Shown here: positions 1-5,930 of the stretch, piece by piece
Position numbering within the stretch: the first letter of the stretch is position 1
How the letters are laid out: each line of letters starts with the position of its first letter
DNA from: CAZJBS01 sp964544475
GTDB lineage: Bacteria; CLD3; SB21
Reading direction: 5' to 3'
DNA: 5,961 nucleotides
Assembly: GCA_964544475.1 (NCBI GenBank)
Contig: CAZJBS010000072.1
Location: 1-5,961 of the forward strand
Made by a program: the position numbers and the translations under genes
The notes under the pieces: model-generated
The model's database searches: none
What the model was told of the DNA's origin: nothing
What the model saw: the letters and a program-made list of their open reading frames with translations, nothing else

Positions 1-137
1 GGGGTGGTTCAAGAATGATCCTCAATCCAAACACGTATTCTCTTCACGACCTCATCCACATTCTGACTCATCTCATCACCATCAAATGCAACCGCTGGAT
101 TTCGCCGTCGTGCAAATCACACTTGTCGTGTTCGACC

Positions 138-166
138 TTGAACGGTCCGCATTTATTTCATATGTT
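138..166 (+). promoter_or_regulatory. Possible sigma70-type promoter of the phosphatase gene
   Basis: A TTGAAC hexamer (138-143) and a TATGTT hexamer (161-166) are separated by exactly 17 bp. Each matches the -35 and -10 consensus at four of six positions. The surrounding 150-230 stretch is AT-richer than the genes. Transcription would begin near 173, leaving an untranslated leader of about 58 nt before the preferred start at 231. The match is only moderate and such pairs occur by chance, so this is a weak prediction. If true, it excludes the earlier in-frame ATGs at 15 and 162 as starts. Confidence 0.3.
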
Positions 167-230
167 GATCGCAACTTTTGCCGTACGTGCCCGTAAGTCT
201 TTTGTTATCTCTGATTTGACCTCCAGGAAA

Positions 231-2504
231 ATGAAAAGACCTTCCTTGCCGCACCGCATTTATTATCTGCTCATGATGGTACTGATGATCGTGGGATTGG
301 CGGTCAACGCGTTCACGTATTACGCCAAAGTGCGGGTGACGCTCGCCGTCTGGCTCAACGAGTGTATCGTCATTGCGCTCCTGGCGATCGTAATTTCCGT
401 GTTGTTTCGGCGTCACACATTCGAAGACGTGAGCCTCACAAAGCGTCTCCGGATTTCACTGCTGCTCTTCGTGCTGATTTACGTGATTGGTTTTGCATCG
501 GTGGCTTTCACCCAGCCCGAATATCTGACGCCCCGTTACGCAGGAGGATATGTGTTGCGGGCGCACTCGTGGTCGGGAGTGCTTGTCGCCAATCTGATCG
601 GGGCGACGTCGCTGGTCGCGCTTGCCTTTGGATTGCGGATTGTCCGTTCGTTCATTTTGCATCGGCAAAAAAAACACACGGAGACATACTTCAACCTCAT
701 GCTCGTCTCGGGAGCTCTGACCATGCTCTCCGCGGCCCTGACCGGGCGCCCTCTCAAATACGATCCTTCGTACAATAACGCCATCACGTCCGTTTTGCTG
801 GCCACGACCACCTTCCTGATGTTCGTCAATATGTTTCGTGTGACATGGCTCACGGTGCTCAACCGCCGGCAGAAATTCATGACCTTTCTCGGCGGATGCC
901 TTTTCACGATGGTCTCGGCGGGCCTTTACGGGGCCGAAATCGGCGGCGGCGTCACATTGTCGGATATCGTCAATTCCTACAGCCTGGTGGCGGGGTCGTT
1001 TCTTTTTCTCATCATGATTTTTGCGTTCCTGTACAGCCTGATCACGACCATCGGCGCCTTTTTCCACCTCCCGACCGCGGCGATCTATGACAAGAAGGTC
1101 AAGGAGATCAATTCCATCTACACGCTCAGCCGGACCATCAATTCCCTGTTTGATTTTGACAAGATCGTCTCCAGCGTGACCGGCCTCGTCTGCGAAGCGA
1201 CCAATTCCCAGGCCTGCTGGCTGGAAATGGCCAACCACCGCAATCCGACATCCCGCCAATCCTTCAATTTTGTGGCGCTGAAAACACGGGAGAATTTCCA
1301 TGTTCATTTTCTCGAGGTGAGTTCCAAGAAGTACCTGTCCTCGATGAGTCTGGCGCAGCAGGTGCCCTCCAACGACATGGATTTTCGTAACTATTTGATC
1401 GCACCGACCGAATGGATGCTTGAAAACAAAAAGCCGCTCGTGATCAACCAGGTGCGGCGGGACAAAAGCACCCGGGACATCCGCAAGACGCCCATCGAAT
1501 CCATGATCGGCGTGCCGCTGATTTCCTACGATGAAGTCATCGGCATCATTTTCGCCGTCAAACCCGTCCCATTCGGATTTGATCAGGACGACGTGGCCGT
1601 CGTGTCCGCGTTTGCCAATCAGACGACGGTGGCCATCGAAAACGCGCGGCTGGTCAAATCGTCTCTCGAAAAGGAGCGGCTCGAACAGGAACTCCGGATT
1701 GCGCATGAAGTCCAGATGAAATTGATCCCCCAGGTGGTGCCCGTTATTCGCAACGAATCGCAGACCGTGGCGCTTGAGATCGGCGCCCGGACCATTCCAG
1801 CCAACGAGGTGGGCGGCGATTACTACGACTTCATCAAGCTCGCCGGCTGGCGCACCGGTGTGGTCGTGGCCGATGTTTCCGGTAAGGGCACGTCCGCCGC
1901 GTTTTACATGGCGGAGATCAAGGGCATCGTGCAGGCGCTGGCGGGCATCTATTCGTCCCCCAAAGACCTTATGGTCGCGGTCAACGACGTGTTGTACGGC
2001 ACGCTGGATCGCAAGTCGTTCATCACGCTGATCTATGTGGACGTGGACATTTCAACGGGTTTGCTGCGGTTTGCCCGCGCCGGCCACTGCCCGTTGCTGC
2101 ACATCCGCGGGTCCGACAAACGGTTTTACCAGCCCAAAGGCCTCGGGCTGGGCCTGGACAGCGGCGCGGTTTTCCGGTCGACCATTGAAGAGCACACGTT
2201 GACGATCGAACGGGACGATCTGGTGATCCTGTATTCGGACGGGCTGGTGGAGGCGCGGAACGAACGCGGCGAGGAATTCGGCGAAGACCGGTTGTGCAAG
2301 GCCATCGAGGCGGCGCGCTCGTCGGGCGCGGAAGACATCAAGGAGCGCATCGTGCGCGAAGTGCGGACGTTTGTCGGGTCGGCGCCGGTGCATGACGATC
2401 TCACCTGTGTCGTTTTGAAGATGAAGGAGATCAATGCCGCCGCGCCGGCGGAAGCCCGGCCACCCGCCGCCGGGGAAATCAAAGGCGCCGCACGGCCGCG
2501 ATGA
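231..2504 (+). CDS. Membrane sensor PP2C/SpoIIE-family serine phosphatase with GAF domain (RsbU-like)
   Basis: This is the phosphatase arm of a partner-switching system, expected to dephosphorylate the STAS antagonist encoded next. From the ATG at 231 it has 757 residues. Eight hydrophobic segments lie at about residues 10-31, 38-59, 74-94, 115-139, 153-171, 182-203, 216-234 and 249-278, so the rest should be cytoplasmic. A GAF domain follows at about 304-473 (GVPL near 427, ending FANQTTVAIENARL). Next is a charged helical linker (474-500, EKERLEQELRIAHEVQMKL), typical of RsbU-type proteins. The SpoIIE domain spans about 513-733. Its metal-binding acidic motifs are present: GGDYYDF (Asp530), ADVSGKG (Asp548), SDG (Asp670) and HDD (Asp722-723), so it should be active. 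An Ala/Pro-rich tail closes it. The frame stays open back to ATGs at 162 and 15, but residues encoded there are not family-like; AGGA lies only two bases before 231, so the start is uncertain. The GAF and membrane ligands are unknown. Confidence 0.9.
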   Translation: MKRPSLPHRIYYLLMMVLMIVGLAVNAFTYYAKVRVTLAVWLNECIVIALLAIVISVLFRRHTFEDVSLTKRLRISLLLFVLIYVIGFASVAFTQPEYLTPRYAGGYVLRAHSWSGVLVANLIGATSLVALAFGLRIVRSFILHRQKKHTETYFNLMLVSGALTMLSAALTGRPLKYDPSYNNAITSVLLATTTFLMFVNMFRVTWLTVLNRRQKFMTFLGGCLFTMVSAGLYGAEIGGGVTLSDIVNSYSLVAGSFLFLIMIFAFLYSLITTIGAFFHLPTAAIYDKKVKEINSIYTLSRTINSLFDFDKIVSSVTGLVCEATNSQACWLEMANHRNPTSRQSFNFVALKTRENFHVHFLEVSSKKYLSSMSLAQQVPSNDMDFRNYLIAPTEWMLENKKPLVINQVRRDKSTRDIRKTPIESMIGVPLISYDEVIGIIFAVKPVPFGFDQDDVAVVSAFANQTTVAIENARLVKSSLEKERLEQELRIAHEVQMKLIPQVVPVIRNESQTVALEIGARTIPANEVGGDYYDFIKLAGWRTGVVVADVSGKGTSAAFYMAEIKGIVQALAGIYSSPKDLMVAVNDVLYGTLDRKSFITLIYVDVDISTGLLRFARAGHCPLLHIRGSDKRFYQPKGLGLGLDSGAVFRSTIEEHTLTIERDDLVILYSDGLVEARNERGEEFGEDRLCKAIEAARSSGAEDIKERIVREVRTFVGSAPVHDDLTCVVLKMKEINAAAPAEARPPAAGEIKGAARPR

Positions 2505-2612
2505 CCGGCTCCGGCATGGCCAACGGCCCGCTTTCGCCTTGCAATCGAAGAAAAATTCGATAACTTATTCCGGCATCGTGCGTTTCATCTATTATGTAAC
2601 GGGAAAAAAGTT

Positions 2613-2978
2613 ATGAGCGGATTTGACGTCATGCGTCGGGACAACCAGGACATTTCAGTGCTCGCATTGAAAGGATTCCTGGACGCCCACACGTACCCCC
2701 ACTTTGAAGCCGAACTTCAAAAGCTGGTGGACGAAAAACGCTACAAGATCGTCGTGGATTTTCAGGAACTCAACTACATCTCCTCGGCCGGTCTTGGCGT
2801 ATTCATGGGTTTCATCGAAACGGTGCGGGAGAATGCCGGAGATATCAAGCTCTGCACGCTTTCGCCTAAAGTCTTCAAAGTGTTCGATCTGCTGGGCTTT
2901 CCGACGTTGTACGATATTCTGCCCACCGAAAACGACGCGATCGAACGGTTCCAATCGCCCATGAATGACGCACGCTAA
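2613..2978 (+). CDS. STAS-domain anti-sigma factor antagonist (SpoIIAA/RsbV-like)
   Basis: This small cytosolic switch protein (121 aa) has a length typical of SpoIIAA/RsbV. One STAS domain fills it. The conserved loop reads NYISSAGLGVF; aligned from memory with Bacillus SpoIIAA (FMDSSGLGV), the phosphorylatable serine falls on Ser58. The usual Asp just before it is Ser57 here, a common variant. Further family marks are KIVVDF before the loop and the VFDLLGF segment near the C-terminus. By family knowledge, the unphosphorylated form binds the anti-sigma kinase and frees its target, while phosphorylation by that kinase inactivates it. The gene lies 108 bp after the phosphatase and 12 bp before the kinase, so cotranscription with the latter is very likely. 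A weak GGGA ribosome site (2601-2604) precedes the ATG. The cognate phosphatase and kinase are inferred from adjacency. Confidence 0.93.
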   Translation: MSGFDVMRRDNQDISVLALKGFLDAHTYPHFEAELQKLVDEKRYKIVVDFQELNYISSAGLGVFMGFIETVRENAGDIKLCTLSPKVFKVFDLLGFPTLYDILPTENDAIERFQSPMNDAR

Positions 2979-2990
2979 TCCCCACGAACG

Positions 2991-3440
2991 ATGTCCATCA
3001 TTGACTGGATCCGACAAGTGACGAGCGGCAAACTGAACAAATTCACGATGCAAATCCCCAGCCGGACGGACAACCTGGAGATCATCCGGGAGTTTGTCGT
3101 CGGCATTGCCCGCCGGTACGGTTTCAAGGATGACGCCATCAGCGAGATCGAACTGGCCGTCGATGAAGCGTGCGCCAATGTCATCAAACACGCCTACCGG
3201 TATGACGACCAGCACAATATCGACATCACCGTCGAGACCAATTCGACCAAGATTGCCATCACCATCAGCGACCAGGGTCTCGGCTTCAATCCCGAGCGCC
3301 TCGAATCCCCCCAACAACGTCTGCAGAAACACGCCCGCGGCGGTCTCGGTATCGCCCTGATCCGAAAGGTGATGGACGAAGTCTCCTTCAGCATCAATCC
3401 CGGCCGGCACAACGAAGTGCGCATGGTCAAGTACCTGTAA
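2991..3440 (+). CDS. Anti-sigma factor serine kinase, HATPase_c_2 family (RsbW/SpoIIAB-like)
   Basis: This is a GHKL-fold serine kinase of 149 aa, a normal length for RsbW/SpoIIAB. The N box reads ELAVDEACANVIKHAY with Glu59 and Asn63 spaced as the catalytic Glu46 and Mg-binding Asn50 of Bacillus SpoIIAB. The G1 box is SDQGLGF (Asp94, Gly96, Gly98). The G2 region is ARGGLGIALIRKVMDEV (115-131), including the ATP-lid glycines. All ATP-binding elements appear intact, so it should phosphorylate the upstream STAS protein at Ser58 and, when free, bind and inhibit a target. It begins 12 bp after the antagonist stop; no good Shine-Dalgarno site is visible, so translation is probably coupled. A later Met20 is an alternative start just before the conserved domain. 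No sigma factor gene follows, unlike the Bacillus sigB and spoIIA operons; the next gene is a broken transposase. The target could be a distant sigma factor or a non-sigma protein. Confidence 0.92.
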   Translation: MSIIDWIRQVTSGKLNKFTMQIPSRTDNLEIIREFVVGIARRYGFKDDAISEIELAVDEACANVIKHAYRYDDQHNIDITVETNSTKIAITISDQGLGFNPERLESPQQRLQKHARGGLGIALIRKVMDEVSFSINPGRHNEVRMVKYL

Positions 3441-3445
3441 CCGAT

Positions 3446-3484
3446 CCCCAACCCTGAGAGTTCTCAGAACCCTCAGGGTCGGGG
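3446..3484. repeat. Palindromic repeat, copy 1, upstream of the transposase gene
   Basis: Arms ACCCTGAGAGTT (3451-3462) and AACCCTCAGGGT (3468-3479) pair at 11 of 12 positions around a 5-nt loop, and an outer CCCC/GGGG pair (3446-3449 and 3481-3484) extends the stem after one mismatch. The same core recurs downstream of the transposase fragments: AGAACCCTCAGGGT is identical at 3466-3479 and 4227-4240. It starts 6 bp after the kinase stop codon, so its transcript could fold and act as a 3' end or stability hairpin. No U tract follows, so it is not a classical intrinsic terminator. REP-like elements paired with RAYT transposases have this form and placement. Confidence 0.8.
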
Positions 3485-3502
3485 GGTTCGGGCATCAAAC
3501 CC

Positions 3503-3862
3503 ATGAATCCCACCAAATCGTATTTCAAAGACACCTGCCATCATCTGTACAATCGGGGTGTCAACAAACTCAACGTGTTCCATGACGAACAAGACTATGC
3601 TTACTTCGTCAAGCGACTGCGGGATTACAAAGAGAGATATCGCATGGCCGTCCTGGCCTTCTGTCTCTTGCCCAACCACTTTCACATTATGGTCAGGCAA
3701 ACATCGGATGAGCCGACGGTCGGCCGTTTTGTCGGCGATTTGCTGAATTCATATACGAAAGCAACCAATAAAAAATATCGCCGTTCGGGAGTGCTTTTCG
3801 AGGCACCGACGAAATCGAAACCGGTTACAGCTTTGATGAATAGGATTATGAAGTGGTATTGA
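3503..3862 (+). pseudogene. REP-associated tyrosine transposase (RAYT, IS200/Y1 type), N-terminal catalytic fragment
   Basis: This 119-residue fragment holds the catalytic half of a Y1 HUH single-strand transposase. The opening HHLYNRGVNKLNVF is typical of RAYT proteins. The metal-binding HUH motif is His59-Phe-His61 in LLPNHFHIMVR, and the likely nucleophile is Tyr84 in NSYTKATNKKY, followed by the conserved RRSGVLFE turn. Family members continue through a region like YFxWLVRYIxLNPVKAGL to roughly 170-200 residues, but this frame diverges after KSKPVT (residue 109) and stops at 3860-3862. The missing part resumes at about 3967 in another frame. A full-length product is therefore unlikely without recoding. 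The gene is bracketed by two copies of one palindrome, as expected for a RAYT and its cognate repeats. It starts 62 bp after the kinase gene with no clear ribosome site. Confidence 0.85.
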
Positions 3863-3880
3863 ACATGGCTATTTTCTCGC

Positions 3881-3927
3881 AACCCCACCCCCTCCCTCCC
3901 CTTCAAGGGGAGGGCCAGGGTGGGGTT
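3881..3927. repeat. C-rich/G-rich palindromic element inside the broken transposase
   Basis: Two 23-nt arms (3881-3903 and 3905-3927) are inverted copies matching at 20 of 23 positions, with the three mismatches adjacent at the arm centres. The left arm begins AACCCCACCC and the turn reads CCCCTTCAAGGGG. This sequence is unrelated to the AACCCTGAGGGTT-type palindromes that bracket the transposase. Its translation (PHPLPPLQGEGQGG) resembles peptides often seen in spurious proteins called across dispersed bacterial repeats; that comparison is from memory. No clear target-site duplication is visible. The actual insertion may be larger, about 137 nt by comparison with the expected protein. Confidence 0.8.
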
Positions 3928-4183
3928 TGTGTTCTTCCAAGCATACTGTTTCGAGCGCCTATTGCTACCTATTTTGGGTGGTTGGTACGATACATCCTGT
4001 TGAATCCCGTCAAGGCAGGTCTTGTCCCAAGGCCAGAGGAATGGAAATTCTCCTCTGCCGGAGATGTCCTCGGTACGAATGTCCGGACGTGGCTCGATAC
4101 CGGGCAGGCGGTCATGGCGTTTGGGAACTCAGGAGAACTCCGCCGCTTTTTGATGGATAGTCATGTCAGTGAACCCGGATTCT

Positions 4184-4259
4184 GGGATCCTGACCTGGAG
4201 AGCCCGGAGAACCCTGAGGGTTCTGGAGAACCCTCAGGGTTCTCCAAGTCAGGATTCCC
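4184..4259. repeat. Extended palindromic repeat, copy 2, between the transposase and the PHP gene
   Basis: The core has perfect 17-nt arms, GGAGAACCCTGAGGGTT (4206-4222) and its inverse (4229-4245), with a 6-nt loop. Outer arms extend it: GGGATCCTGACCTGGAGA (4184-4201) pairs with 4241-4259 with one mismatch and one extra base. The left side carries a near duplication, GGAGAGCCC then GGAGAACCC (4197-4214), so the GGAGA segment can pair in two alternative ways. The core matches the copy at 3446-3484. The right outer arm supplies AGGA (4251-4254), five bases before the ATG of the next gene, so the element probably provides that gene's ribosome-binding site and could mask it when folded. Confidence 0.82.
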
Positions 4260-5924
4260 ATGATTGACCACAACCTTCACGAACTCCTTCAATGGCTCAC
4301 CGGTGTCGGGTTGCTTTACCCGGAACTGCATTACGTCTTCCGGCATTTTCCGTTCAGCCGTTATTTTGTGCGGGAACCCGAGATCGTATTCGATGCGCCC
4401 TTTCGCGTGGAGCCGGGATGCCAACTCCCCGTCATGCTGCTGATCAAGGATGCCGATCAATATCCGGCGGAACTGCGTGAGGTGGTCATTGAAATAAACG
4501 TCGAAGGGTCTCCAAAACTCCATTTTGCAGACCCCGAAGGTTTCAAAAACCTTCGGAGTCTGCACGGGAACCCCGAAAGTCTCCAAAACCTTCGGGGTTC
4601 ATGTACCAATCGATGGTCGTATCGTATCTTCGAAATCGACGTCCCGGAGGCATTTCGTGGAAAGACGATGACGGTCGACTGCCATTGCCGCGCGGTGATC
4701 GCCGGTCGGGAACGCACGATCCGAAACGACAACTTTCCGGGACTTTCCCACGCGCCACTGCGCGTGTTTGCCGCGCAGGATCCCCTGCCCACGCCGGACG
4801 GGTGGCGGCACGGCGATCTCCATTATCATACGGAATACACGACCGACCAGGTGGAATTCGGCGCGCCCCTGGCGGCGACGGTGGCGGCGGCAAAAGCCCT
4901 CGGGCTGCAGTTCCTCGCCGCGACCGACCATTCCTATGACCTCGACGACATGGAGGGCGATTTTCTTCACAACGACCCCGACTTGCGCCGATGGAAAAAG
5001 AGCCGCGAAGAGATTTCGGAATTCAACCGGACTTCCCGGGACGGGTTCACGATCATCCCCGGCGAAGAAGTCTCCTGCGCCAACGCCGAAGGCCGCAATG
5101 TCCACCTGCTGGTTCTCAATGAACCGTCCTTCCTGCCCGGCTCGGGCGATGGCGCCGAAAAATGGTCCCGCACACGGTCCGAGATGACGATCGCACAGGT
5201 CCTGCAGGTCATGTCGCCGGGGGCTCTGGCCATGGCCGCGCATCCGCACGACCCCGCACCGTGGCTCGAAAAATGGCTGATTCGCCGGGGACGCTGGCGG
5301 GCCGCCGACAACCGCCTCGTCTCGCACGTCCAGATCCTCAACGGATTGGACAACGGCGCGTTTCGGGAGGGTATCCGGGATTGGATTCGCCGCCTGTGCG
5401 CCGGTGAGCGTGTTTTTATAGCGGCCGGCAATGACGCCCACGGCAATTTCAACCGGTTCCGGCAGGTGCGCACGCCGATGCTCGCACTGCATGAAAAATG
5501 GAATCACCAGCGCCTGGGCTGGGCGCGGACGTGCGTGAGGGCCAAATCGGGCTCGGTGGCCGACCTCATCGAGGCTTTGTCTTACGGACAATCGATCCTG
5601 ACGACCGGTCCGGTGTTGAATCTGACGATTCGGGACGGCGGCGGAAAGGAATGCGGGGTCGGCGAAACCGCCATGGCCGGGACACTGGACATCCGATGCG
5701 ACGCCCGTTCCACGGCGGAATTCGGACGATTGACCGGTCTGACGATATATGCCGGGACGAGCGACGGAGAAAGAGTACTTGCCGGATTTGAAAAATCTGA
5801 CCGCGGCCATGAAGCCGGGGTACAAGGTTTATATATCCTGGAAAGACGCGGCCATATCCGGGCCGAAGTGCTGACCGAAACCGGCGCATTTTGTTATTCG
5901 AATCCCATATGGCTGACGGAATAA
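4260..5924 (+). CDS. PHP-domain metal-dependent hydrolase, CehA/McbA-like
   Basis: This predicted cytosolic metallohydrolase (554 aa) has no signal peptide or membrane segment. The PHP domain begins near residue 183 with GDLHYHT (His188, His190). It continues with AATDHS (Asp223, His224), IPGEEV (Glu269-270), NVHLLVLN (His282), MAAHPHDP (His328, His330) and AAGNDAHGNF (Asp392, His394), so the usual multi-metal ligand set looks complete. PHP enzymes hydrolyse phosphoesters, and some CehA/McbA relatives act on carbamates or esters; the substrate here cannot be read from sequence. The C-terminal part (about 443-554, LTTGPVLNLTI to CYSNPIWL) looks like the beta-sandwich tail common in this group. 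The N-terminal 180 residues are a less conserved, probably beta-rich domain interrupted at about residues 90-114 by a peptide encoded by two palindromic repeats, yet the frame remains open. The ATG has AGGA five bases upstream, contributed by the preceding repeat. No functional link to the partner-switching genes is evident. Confidence 0.88.
   Translation: MIDHNLHELLQWLTGVGLLYPELHYVFRHFPFSRYFVREPEIVFDAPFRVEPGCQLPVMLLIKDADQYPAELREVVIEINVEGSPKLHFADPEGFKNLRSLHGNPESLQNLRGSCTNRWSYRIFEIDVPEAFRGKTMTVDCHCRAVIAGRERTIRNDNFPGLSHAPLRVFAAQDPLPTPDGWRHGDLHYHTEYTTDQVEFGAPLAATVAAAKALGLQFLAATDHSYDLDDMEGDFLHNDPDLRRWKKSREEISEFNRTSRDGFTIIPGEEVSCANAEGRNVHLLVLNEPSFLPGSGDGAEKWSRTRSEMTIAQVLQVMSPGALAMAAHPHDPAPWLEKWLIRRGRWRAADNRLVSHVQILNGLDNGAFREGIRDWIRRLCAGERVFIAAGNDAHGNFNRFRQVRTPMLALHEKWNHQRLGWARTCVRAKSGSVADLIEALSYGQSILTTGPVLNLTIRDGGGKECGVGETAMAGTLDIRCDARSTAEFGRLTGLTIYAGTSDGERVLAGFEKSDRGHEAGVQGLYILERRGHIRAEVLTETGAFCYSNPIWLTE
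4527..4563. repeat. Intragenic palindromic repeat A in the PHP gene
   Basis: Arms GCAGACCCCGAAGGTTT (4527-4543) and its inverse (4547-4563) pair at 16 of 17 positions around the 3-nt loop CAA. It lies wholly inside the coding frame and encodes roughly ADPEGFKNLRSLH. The family design (CCC, purine-rich core, TT, short loop, inverse) resembles the palindromes flanking the transposase, but the core is GAAGG rather than TGAGGG. Confidence 0.85.
4568..4600. repeat. Intragenic palindromic repeat B in the PHP gene
   Basis: Arms GAACCCCGAAAGT (4568-4580) and ACCTTCGGGGTTC (4588-4600) pair at 12 of 13 positions around a 7-nt loop. It sits 4 bp after repeat A and has the same core (ACCCCGAAGGT-like), so the two form a tandem pair. 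It is translated as NPESLQNLRGS. A decayed third unit may precede both at 4502-4519: GTCTCCAAAAC is identical at 4508-4518 and 4579-4589. Confidence 0.82.
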
Positions 5925-5930
5925 GAATTC

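Larger units (their letters stand above)
3853..4263 (+). pseudogene. REP-associated tyrosine transposase, displaced C-terminal fragment
   Basis: Only the part from about 3967 to 4183 resembles the transposase: TYFGWLVRYILLNPVKAGLV, then RPEEWKFSSAG, a typical RAYT C-terminal signature, and a tail ending RRFLMDSH. It lies in a different frame from the catalytic fragment. Between the last conserved codon of that fragment (3829) and 3967 there are 137 extra nucleotides, not a multiple of three, which by itself explains the frame change. This extra stretch contains the C-rich/G-rich palindrome at 3881-3927, read here as the low-complexity peptide PHPLPPLQGEGQGG. Downstream, the frame runs into the 4184-4259 palindrome, encoding a Pro/Ser/Gly-rich tail, and its TGA overlaps the ATG of the next gene. 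The GTG at 3853 merely opens the frame and is not a credible start. An additional TAG at 3841 in this frame suggests further decay. Confidence 0.75.

Noticed and set aside
15..230. N-terminal extension of the phosphatase from the ATG at 15 (or 162)
   Set aside because: The frame is open, but the encoded 72 residues lack any recognisable feature, the DNA is less GC-rich than the gene, and a promoter-like pair lies at 138-166. The start at 231 puts the first membrane helix near the N-terminus. It cannot be fully excluded.
456..1706. Long open frame on the minus strand opposite the phosphatase
   Set aside because: It lies wholly opposite a gene with clear domains; its product is rich in His, Arg, Asp and Gly with no motif, typical of a GC-codon-bias artefact.
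2655..3410. Open frame on the minus strand spanning the antagonist and kinase genes
   Set aside because: It crosses two well-supported + strand genes and their intergenic gap and has no family features.
3446..3490. Classical intrinsic terminator after the kinase gene
   Set aside because: The stem is strong, but it is followed by a G-rich stretch and not a T tract, and it is a copy of a dispersed repeat.
4502..4600. CRISPR-like array
   Set aside because: The repeated units are inverted palindromes with 3-7 nt loops, placed 4 bp apart; there are no regular unique spacers and no cas genes.
4599..5825. Long open frame on the minus strand opposite the PHP gene
   Set aside because: It overlaps the conserved metal-binding region of the + strand gene and shows no recognisable motif, so it is a compositional shadow.
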